Positions 1 through 5,322 of a stretch of 7,666 nucleotides of DNA are shown one piece after another (within the stretch, counting starts at the first letter, position 1; each line of letters starts with the position of its first letter). This stretch comes from a bacterium (GTDB lineage: Bacteria > Sumerlaeota > Sumerlaeia > MVZB01), in NCBI GenBank assembly GCA_023480605.1, contig JAMCWS010000033.1, positions 1 through 7,666 of the forward strand, in the 5' to 3' direction. The position numbers and the translations under genes were made by a program. The notes beneath the pieces are model-generated. The model did no database searches. It was not told the DNA's origin and saw only the letters and a program-made list of their open reading frames with translations.

Positions 1-1262
1 AGGGCGACCCGGTCGCCGCTCGCGACGGCATGAGTCGCCGCCGGATCGGCGGTTCCGGGCAGGCCAAAACCGGGGATGAAATCGAGCTGATGGCCGGCGC
101 CCGAAGGGAAGGGGCGGACCGGTTCGGCGGGGGCGAAGATCTCCGCGCCGACCGCTTCGCCGGCGCGGTCCAGTCGGCCGCTCAACCCCGGGCGCGAGTT
201 CAGCCCCGCCCCGGGGGCCGGCACCTGGCAGGTCGGCACCAGATTGGCGGCGCGCAGTGCCTCGAGCGCCGCCCGGTGGACGGCCCCGGTCACGAGCGCC
301 TCGTTGCGGAATCGCACTTCGTCCTTGGCCGGATGGACGTTGACGTCGACCATGTCGCCGGGCACCTCGATGAGGATCGCCCCCATTGGGTATTGCTGGG
401 TCATGATGAGGCCCCGATAGGCCTCTTCGAAGGCGAACTGGAGCGCGCGGAAAACGATCGGCCGCCCGTTGATAAAATAAAATTGGTGGCGGCGGTCGCG
501 CCGGGTCGTGCGCGGGCCGGTGACGGCGCCCGTCACCCGCGCTTCCTGGAGGGCGTGATCCAGCGGCAGCAGGTCGCCGCCCGCCCCCGAGGGCAGCACC
601 TGGGCCAGGCGCTGGGGGAGCGTCTGGCCGGCCGGCAGGTCCAGGTAGGGCTTGCCCTTCCAACGGATGGCGAAGGCCACGTCGGGGCGGGTCAGGCTCT
701 GGCGGACGAGAGCCTGGAGGATGTGGCCCCATTCGGCCACGGCGTTTTTGAGGAATTTCAGACGCGCCGGCGTGTTGTAAAACAGGTCGGCGACGGCGAC
801 GGTGGTGCCTTCGGCGGCCCCGCAGGCGGCCAGGCGCGATTCGCCGCCCCCGCTCAGACGCAGCCGCCACCCCTCGGCCGCCCCGCGCCGGCGGGTGGTG
901 ATCTCCAGGCGCGATACGGCGGCGATGGCCGCCAGGGCCTCGCCCCGGAAGCCCCGCGTCGCCAGACGCAGCAGGTCGTCCAGTTCGCGGATCTTGCTGG
1001 TGGCGTGGCGCTCGACCGAAAGGGCCAGGTCGGCGCGGCTCATGCCCCGGCCGTCGTCGCGCACCGTGAACGAGAGCGCATCCTCCTGCACCGCCACCTC
1101 GATGCGCGCGGCGCCGGCGTCGAGGCTGTTTTCGACCAGTTCCTTGATCGCGGCGGCCGGCCGCGTCACCACCTCGCCCGCGGCGATCTGATTGATCAGG
1201 CGGGGGGTCAGCCGGTGGATGAGGGGCTCGGATTCGGAGCCGGGGACGGTCGGTTCGCTCAT
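1..1262 (-). CDS. mutL: DNA mismatch repair protein MutL, N-terminal part (cut by window edge)
   Basis: This is the ATPase that couples MutS mismatch recognition to downstream strand incision and excision in the cytoplasm. Translating the minus strand from the ATG at 1262 gives 420 codons with no stop before the edge. GHKL ATPase motifs appear in order: NQIAAGEVV at residues 24-32, KELVENSLDAGA at 40-51 (E41 is the expected general base, N45 the Mg ligand), DDGRGM at 69-74, ERHATSKI at 84-91 and GFRGEAL at 104-110. Next come the transducer-domain motifs DLFYNTPARLKFL, FINGRPI and VDVNVHPAKDEVRF. The last ~75 visible residues are Pro/Ala/Gly-rich, as expected of the MutL linker. The C-terminal dimerisation/endonuclease domain lies outside the window, so its presence and the protein's endonuclease type cannot be judged. 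The start is chosen because the conserved N-terminus begins shortly after it; the ribosome binding site is weak (GTGGGG). The VVTRP segment varies from the usual VVERP but no catalytic residue is missing. Confidence 0.97.
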   Translation of the reverse strand, partial: MSEPTVPGSESEPLIHRLTPRLINQIAAGEVVTRPAAAIKELVENSLDAGAARIEVAVQEDALSFTVRDDGRGMSRADLALSVERHATSKIRELDDLLRLATRGFRGEALAAIAAVSRLEITTRRRGAAEGWRLRLSGGGESRLAACGAAEGTTVAVADLFYNTPARLKFLKNAVAEWGHILQALVRQSLTRPDVAFAIRWKGKPYLDLPAGQTLPQRLAQVLPSGAGGDLLPLDHALQEARVTGAVTGPRTTRRDRRHQFYFINGRPIVFRALQFAFEEAYRGLIMTQQYPMGAILIEVPGDMVDVNVHPAKDEVRFRNEALVTGAVHRAALEALRAANLVPTCQVPAPGAGLNSRPGLSGRLDRAGEAVGAEIFAPAEPVRPFPSGAGHQLDFIPGFGLPGTADPAATHAVASGDRVA

Positions 1263-1376
1263 GGTGCCCCACTTTAGCGAATGCGTGCCCGAAGGCCAAA
1301 GGGAAAAGCGCGCCCCCGGATTCCGACGCAGTTCGCGTTGCGCGAGGACATTCGGACGATCGGCCCAAAATCCTTG

Positions 1377-1406
1377 GCGTGATCGTGATCGAAATCGTTA
1401 TCGTCA
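1377..1406 (-). repeat. Degenerate TCACGA hexamer array upstream of mutL
   Basis: On the plus strand five consecutive six-base units read GCGTGA, TCGTGA, TCGAAA, TCGTTA and TCGTCA. The period of six is kept while the last three bases drift. Read in the mutL direction the unit is TCACGA, the same unit and sense orientation found upstream of the kinase and the sulfatase. It ends about 115 bases before the mutL start. It looks like an older, mutated copy of the cleaner arrays at 3865-3888 and 5186-5215. Confidence 0.75.
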
Positions 1407-1528
1407 GCGTTTGATTCATCGGCTCCGATCGCGAGCACGGGTATGATTGCGGATGGTGCTGCGTATTTCCATGGCTCATCCGGTGAATTCGCGTGATGCG
1501 CCCGCGGCGGGACGTGGCAATGACGGCC

Positions 1529-1560
1529 TTGACATACCTCCCCGCCGCCAGGATGATATT
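1529..1560 (+). promoter_or_regulatory. Possible sigma70-type promoter for the radical SAM gene
   Basis: A consensus TTGACA lies at 1529-1534. Seventeen bases on is GATGAT (1552-1557), a four-of-six match to TATAAT; GATATT at 1555-1560 is an alternative with a 20-base spacer. The segment is locally AT-richer than its flanks. It would leave a leader of about 130 bases before the start at 1696. This is motif matching only, and the -10 is weak. Confidence 0.3.
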
Positions 1561-1695
1561 GATCAAGGCGTATTCAGTCCCGGTTAAGCCGCCGCCCATG
1601 ATCGGCTTTCCTGCGCGGACGGCTTGCGGCGTGGAATCCGGGCCACCCACCCGGCGGCCGCCCGGGCGGCGAATCGGCATCCAGGAACCAGGCGC

Positions 1696-2820
1696 ATGGC
1701 AGGGCCGCGTATGATCAACGGTTACATCAAGGCGCTCCGCCGGACGGCGCGCTACCACCTGCGGAAGCGGCTGGGTTTGGCCATTCCGCCCATCAAGTTA
1801 CGCATCTCGCTGACCAATCGCTGCAATTCGCGCTGCATCATGTGCTCGGTGTGGAAATCGCGCGACAACGACGCCCCGGAACTGCCCGAGGAGATCACCG
1901 TCAACGAAATCGCCACGCTGGCGCGCAACAACCGGCGCTTCCTGGCCCGCGTCAATCACGTCAGCCTGACCGGCGGCGAGCCGACGCTCCGGCGCGACTT
2001 CCTGGAGATCATCCGGACGCTGACGACCGAGCTGCCCGGCCGCTCGATCAGTTTCAACACCAATGGTTTCGCCACCGCCCGGACGCTCGAGCTGGTCGAG
2101 GGCTGCCTGGCGATCCGCGCGAAGATGGCGGTCACGGTTTCGCTGGATGCCATGGGCCCGCAGCACAACGTCATCCGGGGGATGCGCGGAGACGTCTTCG
2201 CCGCCGTGATTCGGACGATCGAGGGGCTGCTCGCCCTGCGCCGCGCCGGCCGCAAGCTCAAGCTGGAAATCAACATGGTGATGACCAATGTCAACAGCGA
2301 CCAGTTACCGGCGGTCCATCGCTTTTGTCGCGAACGGGGAATCCGGTTCAATCCGATCTACATTACCCAGGGCCAGCTCTATCAGAACCAGGAGGCCGAC
2401 GCCGCGGTGATCCGCCTGACCGACGTGGCACGCGCCCGGCTGTTGCGCGACGCCCGCGAGATCGCGCGCCAGGACCCCGGTTTGCAAATCGCCGAGGCCG
2501 CCCGCCTGCTCGAGACCGGCCGGCGCGACTTCCGCTGCTGGGCCGGCAAGCTGGTGTTGTTGATTGAGGAGAACTGCGACGTGTTTCCCAACGGCGGCTG
2601 CCCGCCGGATTTCCGCCTGGGCAACCTGCGCGAGTGCGATTTCCGGCTGGACCGGCTGCTGGCCGCCCCCCGGGCGCGCGAAGTGCTCGGCGCGGTCGGC
2701 GCCTGCCGCGCCTGCCAGATCCCATGCGAATATCTGACCACCCTTTGCCACGCCGAGGCGCTGGCCGGCTACCGCAAGACGCGCCGCCTGGGCGCGCAGC
2801 TCCACGATCCGGAGGTCTGA
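1696..2820 (+). CDS. Radical SAM protein with cysteine-rich SPASM-like C-terminus, substrate unknown
   Basis: This is a 374-residue cytoplasmic radical SAM enzyme expected to cleave S-adenosylmethionine with a [4Fe-4S] cluster. The cluster motif CNSRCIMC supplies C43, C47 and C50, and the SAM-contacting GGE is at 93-95 in LTGGEPTLRRDF. The C-terminal third carries more cysteines at 281, 294, 302, 314, 337, 340, 344 and 351, including CRACQIPC. GNLRE precedes the final cluster, as in many SPASM/twitch proteins that bind auxiliary Fe-S clusters. A basic N-terminal stretch (KALRRTARYHLRKRLG) precedes the core. The start at 1696 is chosen for AGGA at 1683-1686, nine bases upstream; ATG 1711, with AGGG six bases upstream, is nearly as good and would remove five residues. 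The frame stays open upstream to a TTG at 1624, but that stretch lacks family character. It is transcribed alone and convergent with the kinase. There is no adjacent small peptide gene to suggest a RiPP role, and I cannot name a substrate. Confidence 0.9.
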   Translation: MAGPRMINGYIKALRRTARYHLRKRLGLAIPPIKLRISLTNRCNSRCIMCSVWKSRDNDAPELPEEITVNEIATLARNNRRFLARVNHVSLTGGEPTLRRDFLEIIRTLTTELPGRSISFNTNGFATARTLELVEGCLAIRAKMAVTVSLDAMGPQHNVIRGMRGDVFAAVIRTIEGLLALRRAGRKLKLEINMVMTNVNSDQLPAVHRFCRERGIRFNPIYITQGQLYQNQEADAAVIRLTDVARARLLRDAREIARQDPGLQIAEAARLLETGRRDFRCWAGKLVLLIEENCDVFPNGGCPPDFRLGNLRECDFRLDRLLAAPRAREVLGAVGACRACQIPCEYLTTLCHAEALAGYRKTRRLGAQLHDPEV

Positions 2821-2823
2821 AAC

Positions 2824-2857
2824 CGGCCGGGCCGTGACGCGCGTTATTCGCCGGCCG
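2824..2857. terminator. Possible hairpin between convergent genes
   Basis: CGGCCGG at 2824-2830 can pair fully with CCGGCCG at 2851-2857 around a 20-base loop. It spans the 23-base gap between the two convergent stop codons and overlaps the last kinase codons. No T-tract follows on either strand, so intrinsic termination is doubtful. GC-rich self-complementary runs like this also arise easily by chance here. Confidence 0.2.
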
Positions 2858-3851
2858 TGACTTTCGGTCGGATGACGCGGCAGCCGATCCGGCCCAGTTC
2901 GCGTTCGAGCTTCGTGTAGACATCGGGACCCGGATAGACGCCGACGATCGCCCCGCCCGACCCGGCAAACTTGGCCGAGGCGCTGCAGGCGCGCGCCGTC
3001 TCGACCATGCGCAGGTTCTCGGGGCTGATGGCGATGATGCGGCGGCGCAGGTCAAAGTTGGCGTCCATGATCGCGGCCAGTTCTCTCGTGCGCCCTTCGA
3101 CGAGGCAGTCGCGGGCGCGCTGCGCGTAGGAGGCGAACTCCAGCATGGCGCCGACCACCTGAGGATCGCCTGCTTCCCACCGCTTGCGCAGGTCGTTGTG
3201 CACGACGGCCGAAACCTCCGACAGGCGCGCCTGGTAGGCCAGATAAATGGGCGGCAGCAGGCGTGGGTCGAGGGGCTCGTAGTGGCCAAAGCCGTCGCGC
3301 AGCATCTTCTCCTGGTCGAAATCCATGAAGACCAGGCCCTCGTAAGCCTGGCAGACGCGGTCCTGCAGGCCGCCGCCGATGCCCAGCTCCTCGCGCTCGG
3401 TGGCCAGGACCCAGTTCGGGAGGATGTGGCGCGGGATGTCGACGCCGTAGAACTGCATCAGGGCGCGGAACGAGGCGGTGATGATGGCCGAGCTGCCGGC
3501 CAGCCCCACCTGTCGCGGGATGTCGGTCTCGTAGCGGATCGAGAAGTTGCGCGGCGGCAGGTCGATCCCATCCTGGACGCAGTAATCGTGAAATTTTTTG
3601 AGCGAGGCCTTGACGAGGCGAAGGCCGCCGTAATAACCGTTGAGGCGCACGTCGGCGGCCAGTTCGTCCAGGCTGTCGAAGCGCACGTGGTCCTGCTCGC
3701 TGGGCAGGATCTCGAGCGTCGGCCAGTCGTAGACGACCACGCGCGCCGCGAAGTCGCGGATCGACACCGACAGGGTCTTGCCGAAGTAGCCGTCGGAGGG
3801 ATTGCCCGCCAGCCCCGCCCGGGCAAATGCCGTGGCCACGATGCGTTTCAT
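2844..3851 (-). CDS. GHMP-family sugar kinase, glucuronokinase-like
   Basis: This is a 335-residue GHMP kinase that most resembles plant glucuronokinase (ATP + D-glucuronate to D-glucuronate 1-phosphate + ADP; GlcA salvage toward UDP-GlcA). Matches recalled from the Arabidopsis enzyme run along the whole length: ARAGLAGNPSDGYFGKT at 10-26 (motif 1), IPRQVGLAGSSAI at 111-123 (phosphate-binding motif 2), ELGIGGGLQDRVCQAYEGL at 155-173, MDANFDLRRR at 262-271 and SAKFAGSGGAIVG at 292-304 (motif 3). E152 and D164 sit where GHMP kinases place Mg-binding and catalytic acids. There is no signal peptide, so it should be cytoplasmic. The start at 3851 follows AAGG with ideal spacing, and motif 1 begins about ten residues in, as usual. 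The frame stays open upstream to 3959, but that extension only translates repeat DNA (DYDHDHDHE). Family membership is firm. Substrate is inferred: other anomeric sugar kinases (heptose, fucose, galacturonate) belong to the same superfamily. galU lies upstream on the same strand. Confidence 0.88.
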   Translation of the reverse strand: MKRIVATAFARAGLAGNPSDGYFGKTLSVSIRDFAARVVVYDWPTLEILPSEQDHVRFDSLDELAADVRLNGYYGGLRLVKASLKKFHDYCVQDGIDLPPRNFSIRYETDIPRQVGLAGSSAIITASFRALMQFYGVDIPRHILPNWVLATEREELGIGGGLQDRVCQAYEGLVFMDFDQEKMLRDGFGHYEPLDPRLLPPIYLAYQARLSEVSAVVHNDLRKRWEAGDPQVVGAMLEFASYAQRARDCLVEGRTRELAAIMDANFDLRRRIIAISPENLRMVETARACSASAKFAGSGGAIVGVYPGPDVYTKLERELGRIGCRVIRPKVTAGE

Positions 3852-3858
3852 GAGTTCG

Positions 3859-3864
3859 CCTTCT
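3859..3864 (-). promoter_or_regulatory. Ribosome binding site of the kinase
   Basis: AGAAGG on the minus strand lies seven bases before the ATG at 3851 and directly abuts the TCACGA array. It decides the kinase start against the longer upstream reading frame that runs through the repeats. Confidence 0.7.
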
Positions 3865-3888
3865 TCGTGATCGTGATCGTGATCGTAA
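3865..3888 (-). repeat. TCACGA hexamer array upstream of the kinase
   Basis: On the plus strand three perfect TCGTGA units (3865-3882) are followed by TCGTAA (3883-3888) and a partial TCGATT. In the kinase direction this reads TTACGA then TCACGA three times, ending at the ribosome binding site only 14 bases from the start codon. Each unit junction creates a GATC tetramer. On the kinase mRNA the array would lie in the 5' leader next to the Shine-Dalgarno sequence. Confidence 0.88.
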
Positions 3889-3924
3889 TCGATTTTTTCC
3901 GATTGAACCCGAAAAGTGCAGTTT

Positions 3925-4051
3925 AGCCACGAAAAAACACAAAAGAACACGTAATTCAATACTCTATATCAAGCGACGCCTCCATCTGCCGGGTGAATCC
4001 ATTCTCGCTCGTATATTCAATATTTCGTGCATTTTGTGTTATTTCGTGGCT
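3925..4051. repeat. Long-range inverted repeat of AGCCACGAAA type
   Basis: The left arm at 3925-3944 (AGCCACGAAA followed by AAACACAAAA) pairs at 19 of 20 positions with the right arm at 4032-4051 (TTTTGTGTTA then TTTCGTGGCT). The 87 bases between hold two direct copies of ATTCAATA (3954-3961 and 4015-4022). Such arms, reading TTTCGTGGCT, resemble short interspersed elements I recall from environmental bacterial genomes. Possible explanations are a pair of converging dispersed repeats, a non-autonomous mobile element or a structured leader. There is no transposase and no clear target-site duplication. Confidence 0.8.
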
Positions 4052-4082
4052 CATCATTGCCGTTTCCAGGTTGAACGGGTAT

Positions 4083-4188
4083 ATGGAGAGATGGGGAGAT
4101 GAGAAGATGAGGAGATGATAAAATCAACTATCTCCCTCATCTCCTTACCATCTCCTTACCATCTCCTCATCCCCTTTTTATCTCCCTT
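4083..4188. repeat. Octamer repeat and purine/pyrimidine hairpin overlapping the galU stop
   Basis: On the plus strand four octamers of form ATGRRRAG run from 4083 to 4114 (ATGGAGAG, ATGGGGAG, ATGAGAAG, ATGAGGAG). After an AT-rich loop at about 4115-4129, complementary ATCTCC units follow at 4130, 4139, 4150, 4161 and 4180, with ATCTCCTTACC repeated exactly twice (4139-4160). The arms can fold into a long imperfect hairpin in several registers. The galU stop codon (4178-4180 on the plus strand) lies in the right arm, and the last galU codons form one repeat unit. Downstream of galU it could act as a terminator or 3' mRNA stabiliser, but no clean U-tract follows the stem. Confidence 0.82.
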
Positions 4189-5074
4189 CCCCCAGCAGCC
4201 CCCGCGCGTATTCACGCAGTTCCGGGCCGTATTCGGGGTCGAACAAGGCGAAATCCAGGAAGGCCTTGAAGTAGCTTTCGAAGTTGCCGATGTCGTAGCG
4301 GCGCTCGCCGGGGGGGAGCTTGACGCCCAGGACGCGCTCGCCGCCGCGGATGAGCAGGCGGATGGCGTCGGTGAGTTGAATCTCGCCCCCCTTGCCCGGC
4401 CGCGTCTCGCGCAGGGCGGCGAAGATCCGCTCGCTGAAAATGTAGCGCGCGGCGACCGCCAGCCGGCTGGGCGCCTCCGCCGGGTCGGGCTTCTCGATCA
4501 GGTCGCGGATCATGAAGGCTTCGCCGTCGCCGGGAGGCGTCGCGGGATCGGCGATGCCGTAGTGCTGGACCTGGTCGGCCGCGACCTCCTCGAAGGCGAC
4601 CACCGCCGCGCAGGGCTGGGCCAGATAAACTTCCTTCATGTGACTGAGAGCCAGGCTTTGGGCGTGGCGGCCGATGATCGAGTCGCCCAGGGCGACGGCG
4701 AACGGCTCGTGGCCGGCGAATTCCTCGGCGTGGAGCACGGCGTCGCCCAAGCCGCGCTGCATTTTCTGGCGCGTGTAGAAGAAACGCACGTCCGCCCGCT
4801 CGAATTCCAGTTCGGCCAGCAGTTCCTCCTTGTTCGTCTCGCGCAGGTGGCGGATCAGAACGGGATCGACGTCGAAATGGTTTTCGATCGAGGTTTTGCC
4901 CGGCCCGGTGATTAGCAGGATGCGGCTGATGCCGTTGCGCGCCAGTTCCTCGACGACGTATTGCACAACCGGCCGCTTGCCGACAGGCAGCATCTCCTTG
5001 GGCTGGCTCTTGGTTGCCGGCAGCAGGCGCGTGCCCAGCCCGGCCACCGGCACGACGGCGTTGGTGATCATCAT
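4178..5074 (-). CDS. galU: UTP--glucose-1-phosphate uridylyltransferase (GalU family)
   Basis: This cytoplasmic enzyme makes UDP-glucose and PPi from UTP and glucose 1-phosphate, supplying glycan and exopolysaccharide synthesis. At 298 residues it matches the usual length for bacterial GalU. Motifs appear in order: VVPVAGLGTRLLPATKSQPKEMLP (residues 7-30; nucleotide-binding loop with R16, K22 and K26), QRGLGDAVLHA at 106-116, ALGDSII at 128-134 (metal-binding D131; many GalU have GDD, here GDS), IEKP at 193-196 (K195, sugar-phosphate contact), GGEIQLTDAI at 229-238 and RRYDIGN at 258-264. Two adjacent ATGs (5074 and 5071) are possible starts. GGAGG at 5077-5081 favours the second by spacing, while the overlapping GAGGGG serves the first. 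The kinase follows 326 bases downstream on the same strand. This enzyme is therefore a candidate to use the kinase product as well, as broad-specificity UDP-sugar pyrophosphorylase does in plants; this is an inference. Its final codons are built from the neighbouring octamer repeat. Confidence 0.95.
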   Translation of the reverse strand: MMITNAVVPVAGLGTRLLPATKSQPKEMLPVGKRPVVQYVVEELARNGISRILLITGPGKTSIENHFDVDPVLIRHLRETNKEELLAELEFERADVRFFYTRQKMQRGLGDAVLHAEEFAGHEPFAVALGDSIIGRHAQSLALSHMKEVYLAQPCAAVVAFEEVAADQVQHYGIADPATPPGDGEAFMIRDLIEKPDPAEAPSRLAVAARYIFSERIFAALRETRPGKGGEIQLTDAIRLLIRGGERVLGVKLPPGERRYDIGNFESYFKAFLDFALFDPEYGPELREYARGLLGEGR

Positions 5075-5185
5075 GGCCTCCCCTCTTAACCGGTTCTCTT
5101 CGCGGGCCGAAGTGAAATGCCGGGATTGTGGCCCAGCGCCGTCCGAGTGTCAATGACGGGGTGCGGCGCATCCTGAATTCGTTGG

Positions 5186-5215
5186 TCACGATCACGATCA
5201 CGATCACGATCACGA
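5186..5215 (+). repeat. Perfect five-copy TCACGA array
   Basis: Five exact tandem copies of TCACGA fill 5186-5215. They lie in the 248-base spacer between divergent galU and the sulfatase, about 112 bases from the galU start and 108 from the sulfatase start. The TCACGA reading is in the sulfatase direction. Perfect identity among units suggests recent expansion or active maintenance, unlike the degenerate copy at 1377-1406. A TTGACA hexamer follows three bases later. Confidence 0.95.
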
Positions 5216-5217
5216 TT

Positions 5218-5246
5218 TTGACATTCCAGGCCAACTTGCGGTTGAT
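5218..5246 (+). promoter_or_regulatory. Possible promoter for the sulfatase
   Basis: TTGACA at 5218-5223 lies just past the TCACGA array. Seventeen bases on is GTTGAT (5241-5246), only a three-of-six match to TATAAT. The -35-like hexamer is perfect but the pair is weak. GGCCAA (5229-5234) and TTGGCC (5259-5264) form a short inverted repeat across the putative -10, which could be an operator; a chance occurrence is equally likely. Confidence 0.25.
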
Positions 5247-5311
5247 GCGGCAGGGGGTTTGGCCGAATAATGTGACATCGGCAAATAAGGGCCCTCGTGG
5301 GCAGGTCATTC

Positions 5312-5317
5312 GAGGTG
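5312..5317 (+). promoter_or_regulatory. Ribosome binding site of the sulfatase
   Basis: GAGGTG sits five bases before the ATG at 5323. It fixes the start just ahead of a Tat-like signal sequence. Confidence 0.75.
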
Positions 5318-5322
5318 TATTC

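Larger units (their letters stand above)
1263..1695. other. Divergent intergenic spacer between mutL and the radical SAM gene
   Basis: This 433-base spacer lies between two divergent start codons and must hold the promoters for both genes. It contains a degenerate hexamer array at 1377-1406 and a TTGACA hexamer at 1529-1534, annotated separately. A minus-strand frame opens at the ATG at 1599, preceded by AGGAAA eight bases upstream. It starts MGGGLTGTEYALINIILAAG, then runs through the hexamer array and into mutL in another frame. I recognise no family in it and cannot tell a decayed gene fragment from chance in high-GC DNA. Plus-strand frames here look no more convincing. Confidence 0.6.
3852..4177. 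other. Repeat-rich intergenic spacer between galU and the kinase
   Basis: This 326-base spacer is markedly more AT-rich than the flanking genes. It holds, from left to right, the kinase ribosome binding site, a TCACGA array, a long-range inverted repeat (3925-3944 with 4032-4051) and an octamer hairpin (4083-4188) that enters the galU stop codon. I see no convincing gene in it. Any kinase-specific promoter must lie here. Minus-strand AT-rich stretches around 3951-3976 and 4011-4030 are the likeliest sites, but none matches a sigma70 pair well. Confidence 0.8.

Noticed and set aside
1..1262. mutL as a truncated pseudogene lacking its C-terminal domain
   Set aside because: The frame is open right to the window edge with all N-terminal motifs intact, so the truncation is simply the end of the window.
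30..1277. A 415-codon plus-strand open frame opposite mutL
   Set aside because: It is antisense to an unambiguous MutL with all its ATPase motifs. Its own translation is Arg/Gly/Ala-rich without domain character, as expected from high-GC shadow frames.
1493..1714. A 73-codon plus-strand small gene before the radical SAM gene
   Set aside because: It begins with GTG without a good ribosome binding site, overlaps the radical SAM start in another frame and shows no recognisable features.
1696..2820. Radical SAM gene as the anaerobic sulfatase-maturing enzyme (anSME) for the nearby sulfatase
   Set aside because: The idea is tempting because the sulfatase has a Cys-type CxAxR motif and anSMEs are radical SAM/SPASM enzymes. 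However, two genes intervene, the motif is LTGGEPT rather than the QGGEPTL I associate with anSMEs, and the cysteine motif (CNSRCIMC) lacks the usual aromatic CxYC form.
3852..3959. A 36-residue N-terminal extension of the kinase containing DYDHDHDHE
   Set aside because: It translates repeat DNA and the left arm of the inverted repeat. A well-spaced ribosome binding site and the normal position of GHMP motif 1 support the start at 3851.
2844..5074. galU and the kinase as a tightly coupled operon
   Set aside because: The 326-base gap with a potential hairpin right after the galU stop makes tight coupling doubtful. Adjacency and shared strand are all that can be claimed.
5186..5215. TCACGA array as a CRISPR array
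   Set aside because: The units are contiguous six-base copies with no spacers, and there are no cas genes nearby.
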